Shown here in pieces: positions 42,736 to 52,341 of a DNA stretch of 64,000 nucleotides (positions are counted from its first letter, which is position 1; every line of letters starts with the position of its first letter). The DNA is from Nocardia niigatensis NBRC 100131 (GTDB lineage Bacteria; Actinomycetota; Actinomycetes; Mycobacteriales; Mycobacteriaceae). The stretch is from contig NZ_BAGC01000107.1 in assembly GCF_000308655.1 (NCBI RefSeq), positions 1-64,000 on the forward strand, written 5' to 3'. The notes beneath the pieces are model-generated. The model saw only the letters and a program-made list of their open reading frames with translations, did no database searches and had not been told where the DNA came from. Both the position numbers and the translations under genes were made by a program.

Positions 42736-43520
42736 GACTGCGGCTGCTGTGCCAGTGGCGAATTCACCCTGTTCACCAACCACCGGTCGCCGGACCGCTC
42801 CAGCCGCATGACCATGGACAGCTGCCCGGGCGCGGGCTTGCCCTGGGTGCCGAGGCTGGTGATGGTCTGCCCGATCACCACGATGGCCTCGGCGGAATTG
42901 CGGTCGGCATTGCGGACCGCGCACTGCACGTCGGTGGCCTTGGAGACCACCTGCCCCTGGGTGAGCACGTCCCGCAGATCCTTGCTGGTGGAATCGAATT
43001 GCTTGCGCCAGTCGCCGGTCGCGCCGTCCAGGACACCGGTGAAGTAGGCATCGAGATTCTTGGCGTCGTAGGTGGCCAGCAGCGGCGCGTACTTGCAGGC
43101 CGCGGCCTGGGCCTGCTCCTGAGCGTCGAGCAGCTCCCGGTGATGCGCGTCCTGCTGGTGGAACACGATGCTCGAGCCGATGGACGCCGCGAGCGCGAGC
43201 ACGGCCGCCGCCTGCGCCACGAGACGGCCGCGCTTACCCAGGGCAGGCAGCGAGACGCCGCGCAGCCGCGATTTCTTCACGCGTGCAGTGGCTTTGGGCG
43301 CACCGGTGGACTTCTCGGCCACCTTGGACTCCGCGGAGGACTTCTTCCCGTCCAGCGAGGTCGTCTTGTCAGCGTCGTCGTCGGCGGCTTCCGCTTCCGG
43401 CGTGCTGCTCTGAGCGGCGGCCTGCACGGCTTCGGTTGCCGTCTCGACGGTTTCGGCGTTCTGCCCGTCGCTGTCCGCGGTGACCGCGGTCGAATCCTGC
43501 TGAATCGTGTTCTCGCTCAT
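42732..43520 (-). CDS. Mce-associated membrane protein
   Basis: This 262-residue protein has a long acidic, low-complexity N-terminus (about residues 1-75), a basic stretch, one membrane anchor at about residues 102-121 (VAQAAAVLALAASIGSSIVF) and an extracytoplasmic domain ending in SGDRWLVNRVNSPLAQ. This is the layout of the Mas proteins that follow mceF in actinobacteria and stabilise the transporter. It lies 10 nt after mceF. Confidence 0.85.
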   Translation of the reverse strand: MSENTIQQDSTAVTADSDGQNAETVETATEAVQAAAQSSTPEAEAADDDADKTTSLDGKKSSAESKVAEKSTGAPKATARVKKSRLRGVSLPALGKRGRLVAQAAAVLALAASIGSSIVFHQQDAHHRELLDAQEQAQAAACKYAPLLATYDAKNLDAYFTGVLDGATGDWRKQFDSTSKDLRDVLTQGQVVSKATDVQCAVRNADRNSAEAIVVIGQTITSLGTQGKPAPGQLSMVMRLERSGDRWLVNRVNSPLAQQPQS

Positions 43521-43530
43521 GGAAGATCTC

Positions 43531-44706
43531 CTATCGGGGGACGGGCTGGGACATTTCGTTGCCGGTGGCCCCCGGCGGTGCGGTCACCCCGTTGTCGGGC
43601 ACATCGGGCCGCGGCGCGTCGGCCGAGCCGCGGATCTGCAGTGCCGGATTCGAAGTGACGCAGTAGTTGTAGAGCCGGACCCGGGTATCGGCCTGGATGT
43701 CGGTCGGCACCACCGGGATGGTGTCGTAGTCGCAGCTGGGCCGCGGCCAGGGATCGACCAGGGTGTTGTACGCGCCGTCGTGCGCGGGGATCCCGAGCGC
43801 CTCGGTGCCCACCCGCACGGCGGGGAACAGCGCGGCGATGGCCGGTGCGCGCAGCTTGGCGGCCTTGGTGACCGCCACGAAGTTGGTCACCAGATTGGTG
43901 ATCGGGTCCTGGGTCTGGGTGATGAACCCGTTGAGGGTGGCCAGCTGTCCCGGCCCCTGCTGCAGCAGTTTGCGCAATTCCTGGTCGGCGGAGGCGAACT
44001 GGTCGAACAGCACGCTGCCCGCCTTGGTCAGTGTGCCCAGGTCGGGCTGGGCGTGCTGGGTGGTGCCCGCGATGACCTCGAGGTTCTCGATGAGCTGGCG
44101 GGTCTGGGGCAGCAGGTCGTCGAGTCCGTTCATGGCCCGGCTGATGCCGGAGATCATGTTGCGCAGCCGATCCGGGCCGCCGGTCAGCGCCTTGTCCAGC
44201 TCGTCGATGATGACGTCGAGCCGGTCCGGGTTCATGCCGCCGATCAGATCGCTGAGATTGGTGAACACCGACTGGATCGGCACCGGCACGCTGGTGCGCG
44301 CCCGCTCGACCAGCGAGCCGTCGTGCAGATAGGGCCCGGTGTCGGAGTCGGGACGGAAATCCAGGTACTGCTCGCCGGCCGCCGAGAGCCGCGCCACCGC
44401 GACGGTGCCGCCGATGGGAAGTTGTGCGCTGTCGTCGATCTCGGCGACCGCGGCCACACCGTCTCCGGCGACGCGCACGTCGGTGACCTTGCCGATCCGG
44501 CTGCCCCGGAAGGTGACGTCATTGCCGGGCAGCAGCCCGCCCGAGGACGCCAGCTCGACGGTCACCTTGTAGGTGTGCGGAATCGGATTGAACCGCAGCA
44601 CATATCCGCCGATATAGCCCGACCCGAGCACCAGCACGACGATGAGCCCGATGTTCGCGATGGCGATGCGATGCCGCACCACCCAGTGCCACAGTGGCGG
44701 ATTCAT
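43531..44706 (-). CDS. mceF: Mce family protein MceF
   Basis: This 391-residue protein has an N-terminal anchor (VVRHRIAIANIGLIVVLVLG), an MCE domain (TYKVTVELASSGGLLPGNDV, then RGSRIGKVTDVRV) and a helical tail containing repeated LDELDKALTG-like heptads. In the complex it forms part of the hexameric lipid channel across the cell envelope. It overlaps mceE by 4 nt. Confidence 0.93.
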   Translation of the reverse strand: MNPPLWHWVVRHRIAIANIGLIVVLVLGSGYIGGYVLRFNPIPHTYKVTVELASSGGLLPGNDVTFRGSRIGKVTDVRVAGDGVAAVAEIDDSAQLPIGGTVAVARLSAAGEQYLDFRPDSDTGPYLHDGSLVERARTSVPVPIQSVFTNLSDLIGGMNPDRLDVIIDELDKALTGGPDRLRNMISGISRAMNGLDDLLPQTRQLIENLEVIAGTTQHAQPDLGTLTKAGSVLFDQFASADQELRKLLQQGPGQLATLNGFITQTQDPITNLVTNFVAVTKAAKLRAPAIAALFPAVRVGTEALGIPAHDGAYNTLVDPWPRPSCDYDTIPVVPTDIQADTRVRLYNYCVTSNPALQIRGSADAPRPDVPDNGVTAPPGATGNEMSQPVPR

Positions 44707-45848
44707 CGATCCCCTCCCTGCTGTCCCGGGCCGGGCTGCGCCGGATCGGGTTGCGCGTCCGGCTGCCGCGGCGGGCTGGTGAGCCGGCCGAATACCTTCT
44801 CCAGCACCTGCGCGAGACTGCCGATGAACTGCCCGGCGTCGCCGAGTTCCGGCCAGCGGCTGCCGCTGGGGTCGGTGAGCGCGCCGACGCTCAGATACGA
44901 CACGGTCGCCGCGACCGCCAGCGCCGGTCCGCGCAGGCTGGCCATGAGCGACGGGTAGATGGTGTGCAGTCCGTCCAGCGCCCCGGTCAGCTGATCGCTC
45001 TGCGCGAATCCGGACATGAGCGACTGAATGCTGTTGAACAGGCTCACGAAATCCCCGCCGGTGGTGTCTGCGAAATCGCCGAGGGCGTCGGTGGTGGTGG
45101 CCACCTTCGACAGCAGGTCCACGATCTGCTGATTGTTCTCGGTCAGCAGGGCGATCAGCGCGGGGAAGGTGTCGGCGGCGGCCCCGAGTTGTGCCTTGCG
45201 CCGGGCCAATTCACCCGCGAGCGAATTCATTCCGCCGAGTACCTGGTCGATATCGCCGGTGCGGGCATTGAGCGCGCCGATGGCGGCGGTCATCTCGGTG
45301 ATCAGATGCGACAACTCCGGCGCCCGCCCCGCGAACATGGAGTTCATCTGGCCGGTGATCTTGGCGGCCTGGTTGATGCCGCCGCCGTTGAGCAGCAGTG
45401 AGATCGACATCATGAGCTGCTCCACCGACGCGCCCGCCGCGGTGTGATCGGTGCCGATGGTGTCGCCGTCGCGCAGCGGATCCCCGGCCTCCTGCGCCGA
45501 GGGCAGCGTCATGGCCACGAACATGTCACCGAGCGGAGTGGCCTGGCGCAGTTCGACAGTCGTGCCACTGGGCAGCCGGATGTCGTCGCGAATGAGCATC
45601 TGCACGTCGGCGATGAAATTCGTGCTCTTGATCTTGGTGACCACGCCGATATCGGTGCCGCCGATCTTGACGTGCGCGTGGTCGGGCAGATTCAGCGCAT
45701 CCGCGAACGCCGCGTGAATCGTGTATCCGGGCGCGCCCAGCCCGGGCTTGGGCATGGGCAGGTTGTCCACCGTGACCGCGCACCCGGTGGTGCTGATCAG
45801 GGTGGCGGCGGTGAGCAGTCCGCCGAGAGCCGTGGTGCGTAGTCTCAT
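44703..45848 (-). CDS. mceE: Mce family lipoprotein MceE
   Basis: This 381-residue protein has a lipoprotein signal ending in the lipobox STTGC (Cys23). The MCE domain follows (YTIHAAFADALNLPDHAHVK, IGGTDIGVVTKI) and then a long helical region. This is the LprK-type lipid-anchored member of the hexamer. It overlaps mceD and mceF by 4 nt. Confidence 0.93.
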   Translation of the reverse strand: MRLRTTALGGLLTAATLISTTGCAVTVDNLPMPKPGLGAPGYTIHAAFADALNLPDHAHVKIGGTDIGVVTKIKSTNFIADVQMLIRDDIRLPSGTTVELRQATPLGDMFVAMTLPSAQEAGDPLRDGDTIGTDHTAAGASVEQLMMSISLLLNGGGINQAAKITGQMNSMFAGRAPELSHLITEMTAAIGALNARTGDIDQVLGGMNSLAGELARRKAQLGAAADTFPALIALLTENNQQIVDLLSKVATTTDALGDFADTTGGDFVSLFNSIQSLMSGFAQSDQLTGALDGLHTIYPSLMASLRGPALAVAATVSYLSVGALTDPSGSRWPELGDAGQFIGSLAQVLEKVFGRLTSPPRQPDAQPDPAQPGPGQQGGDR

Positions 45849-46951
45849 TTCAGGTTCGCGATTCCCAATAGTGCGGCGGTGAGGCCGAAGTCGGGGCCGA
45901 AGTCCTGGACCTTGCCGGTGCGGCAGCCATCGAGCCGCATCTGGACGCGCTGGCAGAAGGTGGACAGGATCTCGCCGTCGAGGACCGACTTGTCGAGCAG
46001 GCCGTGCAGCCGCAGCGCCTGGTCCTCCTTGCTGGTGGCATTGGCGATGTTCTGGAACATCAGCGGCCCGACGTCCACGATCTCGGTGAGGCCGCGGGCA
46101 TTGGCGCGCATCTGATCGGTGATGGCCACGAAGCGGGTGAGCGCCCCGGCCAGCTGATCCTTGTTCTGCCCCACCAGGGTCGAGGTATTGGTGACGAAGT
46201 CGTCGAGCTGCCGTAGCACCGCGTCGATGCCGGGGGCCTGATCGCCCAGGAGGTTCACCAGTTCGGTGAGCCGCCCGCTGAAGTCCCGCACCGTCTGGTC
46301 GTTGGACGCGATGACCTGGGTGATGTCATTGAGCTTGATGATGGTGTTGGAGATCTGGTCCTTGTTGGCGAAGGTGACCTCGAACGCCGAGGACAGCTGG
46401 TCGAGGGTCTCGCGCAGCTTGTCGCCGTTACCGTTGAGCAGCGGGAACAGCACCCGGCTGGCCATCGGCCCGGTGGTGTTGTCTCCCTCGAGCGCATCAC
46501 CGAGCTGGGAGAAGGTGGCCAGGATACGGTCCAGTTCGACCGGAACCCTGGTGCGCTGCAAGGGAATGTAGGCGCCGTCGGTGAGAGTGGGCCCGTCGCC
46601 GGTGTAGGCCGGAGCCAGCTCCACGTGACGATTCGTGATCAGCTGCGGATTCACCAGTGCCGCAATGGCATCGGCGGGAATCTTGACGTCCCGGTCCAGG
46701 GACATGGTCACCTGGACGTAACTGCCCTTGGGCGTGACGGTTTCGACGGTCCCGACCGGAACCCCCAGCACCGAAACATCATTGCCCGCGTACAGGCCCG
46801 CCACGTTCTCGAAGTCCGCGGTGACCTTCATCTGCCCGCCGAGATACTCCTTCCCCAGCGAGGACACCGAATCGGGCAGGATGCCGCACGCCGAGGCGAG
46901 CAGCAGCGCGCCGCAGGCCGCGGCCAGCTTCAGTCGTCTGCGAAGAGTCAT
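45845..46951 (-). CDS. mceD: Mce family protein MceD
   Basis: This 368-residue protein starts MTLRRRLKLAAACGALLLAS and continues ACG, which forms a second credible lipobox (LASAC). MceD proteins are usually not lipidated, so this is notable. The MCE domain is MKVTADFENVAGLYAGNDVS with VLGVPVGTVETVTPKG, followed by the helical needle region. Its ATG shares one base with the mceC stop. Confidence 0.92.
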   Translation of the reverse strand: MTLRRRLKLAAACGALLLASACGILPDSVSSLGKEYLGGQMKVTADFENVAGLYAGNDVSVLGVPVGTVETVTPKGSYVQVTMSLDRDVKIPADAIAALVNPQLITNRHVELAPAYTGDGPTLTDGAYIPLQRTRVPVELDRILATFSQLGDALEGDNTTGPMASRVLFPLLNGNGDKLRETLDQLSSAFEVTFANKDQISNTIIKLNDITQVIASNDQTVRDFSGRLTELVNLLGDQAPGIDAVLRQLDDFVTNTSTLVGQNKDQLAGALTRFVAITDQMRANARGLTEIVDVGPLMFQNIANATSKEDQALRLHGLLDKSVLDGEILSTFCQRVQMRLDGCRTGKVQDFGPDFGLTAALLGIANLK

Positions 46952-47991
46952 CACTTGCACCCCTGCACGGCCTGCGCGAAGCACAGCCAGTTGTCCGGGA
47001 ACAGCCACGGCGCGTACACATTTCCGTACGGGCCGTCGCCGAGCACATTGTTGAACTGCCGCAAGGTCACCGGCATGATCTGGTACAGCCGATCGAGGTT
47101 GCCCTTGTTCTTCTCGAGACCCTCCGACATGGTGTTCAGGTCGGTGATGAGCGGCGCGAGCTGGTTGTTGTTCTCCAACCCCATCTGCTGCAACAGCTTC
47201 GACAGCGACGCCACATTGTCGAGCAGCTGCTCGAGCAGCGTCTGCCGCTGCTGCACCGCACTGCCGATGGCCTCGCCGCGGGTCAGCAGCAACAGCACGC
47301 TGTTCTGGTTGTCGGCGGTCAGCTGCGAGACGGTGTCCATGCTCTTGAGCAGGGTGTCGACCTCGTCGCGACGGTCATTGATCACCTTCGCGAGCGCGCC
47401 TACGCTGTCCAGGGCCTGCACGGTCAGCTCGGGGGAGTTGCCCATCTGCTGATCAACCAGGTCCAGCGCCTGCCGCAACTTCTGCGGATCCAGCTTCTCG
47501 ACCCGTTCGAAGCTGTTCTTGTACTGCGGGTCCTGGATGACCTTGCCCAGGTTGTACGGCACCTCGGTGTGGTCCAGTTTGATCCGGTCGCCACGCAGCG
47601 CCGGGCCGGCCCCGGGCGTCAGGTCCACATGCAGCCGGCCGAGGATCGTCGACATCTTGATGGCCGCGCGCGCCTCGTCACCGAGCTTGATGTCGCGGTG
47701 CACCCTCATATCGACCAGCACCTTGCCGTTGTCCAGCTTCACCGCGCTGACCTGGCCGACCTCGATACCCGACACGTCCACCGTCGCGCCCGGCTTCAGC
47801 CCGGCGGCCTGCGCGAACTCGGCGTGAATCGTCTTGTCGCCCAGTTGCGCCTGCTCGATCAGGGTGGATCCGACCAGCAGCAGCAGCACGAACCCCGAGG
47901 CGATCAGGCCCAGCCGCAGATAGCGGTTGCGCAGGAAGCCCGGGTAGCGGATCGAGGGCCGGCGCAGCGCCGGAACACGTGGCCGCCTCAT
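46951..47991 (-). CDS. mceC: Mce family protein MceC
   Basis: This 346-residue protein has an anchor at about residues 22-42 (LRLGLIASGFVLLLLVGSTL). The MCE domain is TIHAEFAQAAGLKPGATVDV with SGIEVGQVSAVKLDNG, followed by a long helical region. GGAGG 7 nt upstream and an ATGA overlap with mceB fix the start. Confidence 0.93.
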   Translation of the reverse strand: MRRPRVPALRRPSIRYPGFLRNRYLRLGLIASGFVLLLLVGSTLIEQAQLGDKTIHAEFAQAAGLKPGATVDVSGIEVGQVSAVKLDNGKVLVDMRVHRDIKLGDEARAAIKMSTILGRLHVDLTPGAGPALRGDRIKLDHTEVPYNLGKVIQDPQYKNSFERVEKLDPQKLRQALDLVDQQMGNSPELTVQALDSVGALAKVINDRRDEVDTLLKSMDTVSQLTADNQNSVLLLLTRGEAIGSAVQQRQTLLEQLLDNVASLSKLLQQMGLENNNQLAPLITDLNTMSEGLEKNKGNLDRLYQIMPVTLRQFNNVLGDGPYGNVYAPWLFPDNWLCFAQAVQGCK

Positions 47992-49010
47992 CGGCACACC
48001 TCCGAATGGGATTGGCCGCCGATCTGATTGAACAGACCGGGCGGGAGCAGCACGCCCCACAGTGAGACGTCGAGGCTGCACAGGTAGGCATTGCCGTACG
48101 CGCCGTAGCTGCTGAATCGTGCGACGCCATTGAGCATGTCGGGCAATTCGACGGCGGCCTTGTCCAGTGACGCGCCATTGAGCAGCAGCAGGGCGACGCC
48201 GGCCGAGGCGTCGCTCTGCGCCTTGGCCGCCCCGGGCCTGACCTGGGCGAGCACGTTCACCAGCGAATTCGTCGCCGTCGCAACGCGTTCCACGGACGAC
48301 TTGAGGGTGGAGCCCTGTGTATAGAGCGCTTCGGTGAGCGCCCGCGCCTGGGTGATCAGTGTTTCGAGCTCATTGCTGCGATTGGCCAGACCGGAGATGA
48401 CGCTGCTGAGATTGCCGACCACCTGCCCGAGAATCTCGTCGCGCTGACCGAACGTGCTGGCCAGTTGCGCGGACTGGGTCACCAGCGCGCTCAGCGAGAC
48501 GCCATTGCCCTGTAGCGCCTGGATCAGCGTCTCCGACAGCGAATTCACCTGATCCGGCTGCAGCACGCTGAACAGCGGCTCGAACCCGGACAGCAGCGAG
48601 GACACATCGAAGGACGGTTCGGTCCGCTCGATCGGGATCTGCCCGCCCGGAGCCATCGGAGTACCGGCGTCCTTGCCGGGCATGAGCGCGATATAGCGCT
48701 GCCCGATGAGGTTCTGGTACCGCACCAGCGCCTTGGTCGAGGTGGTGGGATGCTGGTCGTCCTCGATGCGGAAGTCCACCCGGGCGCGGTAGCCGTCGGT
48801 GAATTCGATCTTGTCGACCCGGCCGACCCGCACGCCCGCCATGCGGATGTCGTCGCCGACCCGCAACCCGAGGACATCGGAGAAGACCGCGGAGTAGTCG
48901 TGCGTGCGGCCGGGCACCGAACGCTGCAGCGTCGACCACATGGTGTACGTCAGGATGACGGCCACCACGGCGAAAAGGCTGAAGCCCGCCAAGGCTTTTC
49001 CGGATTTCAC
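47988..49010 (-). CDS. mceB: Mce family protein MceB
   Basis: This 340-residue protein starts at GTG and overlaps the mceA stop. It has an anchor at about residues 7-25 (LAGFSLFAVVAVILTYTMW), the MCE domain THDYSAVFSDVLGLRVGDDI with RMAGVRVGRVDKIEF, then IGQRYIALMPG and helical tail. The C-terminus ends with paired Cys in YLCSLDVSLWG...HSEVCR, usual for MceB. Confidence 0.93.
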   Translation of the reverse strand: MKSGKALAGFSLFAVVAVILTYTMWSTLQRSVPGRTHDYSAVFSDVLGLRVGDDIRMAGVRVGRVDKIEFTDGYRARVDFRIEDDQHPTTSTKALVRYQNLIGQRYIALMPGKDAGTPMAPGGQIPIERTEPSFDVSSLLSGFEPLFSVLQPDQVNSLSETLIQALQGNGVSLSALVTQSAQLASTFGQRDEILGQVVGNLSSVISGLANRSNELETLITQARALTEALYTQGSTLKSSVERVATATNSLVNVLAQVRPGAAKAQSDASAGVALLLLNGASLDKAAVELPDMLNGVARFSSYGAYGNAYLCSLDVSLWGVLLPPGLFNQIGGQSHSEVCR

Positions 49011-50410
49011 GAGGCGCCTCCGGTCTCGGCGGGAACCAGCGATCCGCCGGCCAGGATGGGGGTCAGCAGCAGGACCTGGGCCGCATTGGGCTTGCCACCG
49101 ACCAGGGCCGCGATGGCGTCGGTGCCGCGCAGCCCGGCGGGCTGGGCCTCGGCCGGATTCGTCTCGGTCGCCGACGCCGGCGCGGTGAGACCCGGGATCG
49201 CCGGCAGACCGGGAATCGCGGGCAGACCGGGAACGGCGGGGGAGCCGGGCGCCGCGGGTTGGGTGGTCTCGACGGGCGCCGGTCCGGCGGCGTCGAGTCG
49301 CTTGGGCATCAGCTGCTGCGGAAACTCCTGCGCCGGAGCGGTTTCCGGCACCGTCGAGCCGCCGCACCGGGGTCCGGAGAGGTCACCGTAGTGCGGGCAG
49401 TCCGCGGCCGTGTACTGCTTGAACGGCGTGAAGGTGACGTCCATCTTCCAGACCATCTGCTGCTTCGGCCCGAAGGTGAAGGTGCTCTGCAACCGCTGCA
49501 GCGCGGTATTGAGATTGGCGATGGCGGTCGGGATCGCCTGCGGGTCCTGGGCCAGGCTGCCGAACAGCTGATTGAGGCCCGAGACCAGGAACTTGCCGGA
49601 GTCGGGATTGCGGGCGAAGAGCCCGTTCACCGTGTCCACCGCGGTGCCGCCGCTGGTCAGCAACTCCATCAGCGCCGTGCGCTGCTCGGTGAGGGTACGG
49701 GCGGTGGTCACCGACTTCGCCAGTGTCTCCACCAGATCCGGGGCCGACTCGCTCAGCGCGGTGGCCGCGCGGCCCAGGTTGCCGAGCAGATCCCCGATGC
49801 CCTCGATGCCGCGCACCTCGGTGATCCAGTGGTCGAGCCGCTCCACGGTCGAACCCGGTACGCGCGCCGACGGATCCAGTGCCGCCGACAGCGTGGACAG
49901 CACCCGGCCCAGCTTCTCGGGCTGAATGTTGTTCAGCACGGTGCGCAGCACGTTGAGTGTGGTCTGCAACTGCACGGTGGCGCTGCTGGTGTCCTCGGGA
50001 ATGGTCGCGCCCGCCCGGAGCGTGTCCCGGGTGGGCGTGGTGTCGACCAGTTCGATGGCGGTCACCCCGAACAGATTGTTGGGAATCACCCGCGCCGCCA
50101 CATTCGACGGAATCGTGCCCGCCACTTGTGGTTTCAGCGCCAGCGCGGCCCGCTGCCGCTCGCCCTTGGCCACCACCGACACGTCCTCGACGCGGCCGAC
50201 GACCATGCCGCGGAACTTCACGTCGGCATGGTCGGGCAGCCCGTCGCCGGTGCTGGTGAGCTCCGCGGTGACCGCCACCTTGTCCTCGAAGCGGCCGTTG
50301 TAGCGCATCGCCAGCAGATACAGCAGCAGCGATACGGTGGCGATCAGGGCGAGCCCGGCCAGCGTGAGCTGCCGGGCCGTGGGGCCCCGCCCGCTGGGAT
50401 CGAGAATCAT
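49007..50410 (-). CDS. mceA: Mce family protein MceA
   Basis: This 467-residue protein has an N-terminal anchor (LTLAGLALIATVSLLLYLLA), the MCE domain VAVTAELTSTGDGLPDHADV with KFRGMVVGRVEDV, a helical region with the MceA-like YTAADCPHYGDLSGPRC motif, and an extended Pro-rich tail containing imperfect PGLPAIPG repeats. It starts 8 nt after yrbEB. Confidence 0.93.
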   Translation of the reverse strand: MILDPSGRGPTARQLTLAGLALIATVSLLLYLLAMRYNGRFEDKVAVTAELTSTGDGLPDHADVKFRGMVVGRVEDVSVVAKGERQRAALALKPQVAGTIPSNVAARVIPNNLFGVTAIELVDTTPTRDTLRAGATIPEDTSSATVQLQTTLNVLRTVLNNIQPEKLGRVLSTLSAALDPSARVPGSTVERLDHWITEVRGIEGIGDLLGNLGRAATALSESAPDLVETLAKSVTTARTLTEQRTALMELLTSGGTAVDTVNGLFARNPDSGKFLVSGLNQLFGSLAQDPQAIPTAIANLNTALQRLQSTFTFGPKQQMVWKMDVTFTPFKQYTAADCPHYGDLSGPRCGGSTVPETAPAQEFPQQLMPKRLDAAGPAPVETTQPAAPGSPAVPGLPAIPGLPAIPGLTAPASATETNPAEAQPAGLRGTDAIAALVGGKPNAAQVLLLTPILAGGSLVPAETGGAS

Positions 50411-50418
50411 CGAAACAC

Positions 50419-51282
50419 CTATCCCGAGATGCGGAAGCCGGGGTCGATGCCCCAGATCGCAAGGGTCAGAAAGAGATTGACGAAGACCATGACGACGATG
50501 ACCATCTTGATGGCCTGGCCGGCCGCCACCCCGACGCCCTCGGGCCCGCCGGTCGCGACGAAGCCGTAGTAGCACTGGATGAACGTCGAGATCGCCACGA
50601 ACACCATGACCTTGAGCAGCGACCAGAACACGTCCGGTCCCAGCAGGAACTGGAAGAAGTAGTGGTCGTAGGTGCCGGCGGTGGTGCCGCCCAGGATCAG
50701 CACCGACAGCTTGGTCGCCAGGTACGCCACCGCCAGGCCCACGCTGTAGAGCGGGATGATGGTCAGCGTGGAGGCGATCATGCGGGTGCTGATCAGATAC
50801 GGAAGCGGCCGGATGGCAAGCGATTCCAGCGCGTCGATCTCCTCGGAGATGCGCATGGCGCCCAGCTGCGCGGTGAACCGGCAGCCCGCCTGAATGGCGA
50901 AGGCCAGGGTGGCGATGACGGGCGCGATCTCGCGGGTCGTCGCGAAACCGGAGATGGCGCCGGTCAGCGGTGACATGGTGAGCAGGTTCAGTGCCGTGAA
51001 CGACTCCATGCCGACGGTGATGCCGCCGAAGCCACACAGCGCCACCACCACGCCTATGGTGCCGCCGCCCACGACCAATGAGCCGTTGCCCCAGCCGATG
51101 TCGGCGGTCAGGCGCAGCACCTCCTGGCGATAGTGCTTGAGCGCGAACGGAATCGCGAGCAGCGCCTGGAAGAAGGTGATGACCTGGTGGCCGAGCCGCT
51201 GATTGGCCTGCACCGGGATCGAGACCACGTTCGCGGCCACCCGCACCGGTTTGAGGGCCGGGGGAGTGTAGGTCGTGCCCAC
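50419..51282 (-). CDS. yrbEB: Mce permease subunit YrbEB
   Basis: This 287-residue MlaE-type permease has about five membrane segments and the family loop EEIDALESLAIRPLPYLISTR (split here by one residue less at its end in most relatives), which contacts the Mce ATPase. With YrbEA it forms the inner-membrane part of the importer. No mceG/mlaF-like ATPase is in the window, consistent with a shared ATPase elsewhere. Confidence 0.93.
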   Translation of the reverse strand: MGTTYTPPALKPVRVAANVVSIPVQANQRLGHQVITFFQALLAIPFALKHYRQEVLRLTADIGWGNGSLVVGGGTIGVVVALCGFGGITVGMESFTALNLLTMSPLTGAISGFATTREIAPVIATLAFAIQAGCRFTAQLGAMRISEEIDALESLAIRPLPYLISTRMIASTLTIIPLYSVGLAVAYLATKLSVLILGGTTAGTYDHYFFQFLLGPDVFWSLLKVMVFVAISTFIQCYYGFVATGGPEGVGVAAGQAIKMVIVVMVFVNLFLTLAIWGIDPGFRISG

Positions 51283-51283
51283 C

Positions 51284-52153
51284 TCACACCACCTTCGTCG
51301 GCAGCAGCGTGTTGTAGAGCTGGGTGAGCGCGATATTGGTGGCGAACAGCATGAGCGCGGAGCTCACCACCGCCGAGTTCACCGCATTGGCCACCCCGCC
51401 CGGGCCGCCGTGCGCGTGCAAGCCGATATCGCAGGCGATCACCGCGGTCAGCAGGCCGAACACGGCCGCTTTCACGACCGCGACGACGAGGTCATTGGCC
51501 ACCGCGAAGGACGCGAACGAGCCGATGAACGAACCCGGCGTCCCCGACTGCGCATAGACGTTGAACATGTAGGCGGTTGCGAAGCCGACGAACACGATGA
51601 ACCCGCACAGCAGCATGCTGACCAGTACCGCGGCCGCGATGCGCGGCGCGACCAACCGCCGCACCGGGTCCACGCCCATGACCATCATGGCGTCGATCTC
51701 CTCGCGAATGGTCCGCGAGCCCAGGTCGGCGGTGATGGCCGATCCGACCGCGCCCGCGATCATGAGCGAGGTGACCAGCGGCGCGCCCTGGCGGATGATG
51801 CCGAGCCCGGCCACCGCGCCGATGAACGTGGTCGCGCCGACCTGATTGACCAGCGCGCCCAGCTGAATCGACACCACCACCGAGATCGGAATGGCCACCA
51901 GCACGGTCGGCGCGGCCGACACGCTGGTCATGAACGCGCACTGCTTGATGAATTCGCCGTACGGGAACCGCCCGCGCAGGATCGACACGACGAGCTGGCG
52001 GATCGCGTCCCGGCCCAGATCGACCTGCCGGCCGAGGGTTTCCAGCGAGCGCTGCGGATGCCGCCGCCACAGGCCGCGGACGCTCTCGCCGAGCCGCTCG
52101 AGCTCGCCGGGTTCGGTATCCGATGCGGCGGAGGGCTTTTCGAGTGTCGTCAT
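51284..52153 (-). CDS. yrbEA: Mce permease subunit YrbEA
   Basis: This 289-residue MlaE-type permease has the loop REEIDAMMVMGVDPVRRLVA and a cytosolic N-terminus of about 55 residues that is longer than usual. It lies 1 nt before yrbEB. Its ATG shares a base with the stop of a preceding small membrane protein (TGATG). The open frame continues upstream but only out-of-frame through that small gene. Confidence 0.93.
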   Translation of the reverse strand: MTTLEKPSAASDTEPGELERLGESVRGLWRRHPQRSLETLGRQVDLGRDAIRQLVVSILRGRFPYGEFIKQCAFMTSVSAAPTVLVAIPISVVVSIQLGALVNQVGATTFIGAVAGLGIIRQGAPLVTSLMIAGAVGSAITADLGSRTIREEIDAMMVMGVDPVRRLVAPRIAAAVLVSMLLCGFIVFVGFATAYMFNVYAQSGTPGSFIGSFASFAVANDLVVAVVKAAVFGLLTAVIACDIGLHAHGGPGGVANAVNSAVVSSALMLFATNIALTQLYNTLLPTKVV

Positions 52154-52341
52154 CAGGCCATGTCCTCGAGATGCCGTTGCAGCAGGACCAGCAGGTACCC
52201 GGCCACCGCGAGGCCGGCGGCCAGGGTGCACAGCACGGCCACCCACAGCCCGAAGCGCAGCAGGGGATTCACTTCCATACGCCCACCGAGGATCTTGATG
52301 CCGATCACCAGGATGTCGATGAGCCAGACCAGGGCCATCAT
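52153..52341 (-). CDS. Small two-segment membrane protein at the head of the mce operon
   Basis: This is a 62-residue protein with hydrophobic stretches at about residues 2-18 and 29-52. I do not recognise a family. Its stop overlaps the yrbEA start, so it is co-translated with the transporter and may be an extra subunit or assembly factor. Confidence 0.6.
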   Translation of the reverse strand: MMALVWLIDILVIGIKILGGRMEVNPLLRFGLWVAVLCTLAAGLAVAGYLLVLLQRHLEDMA

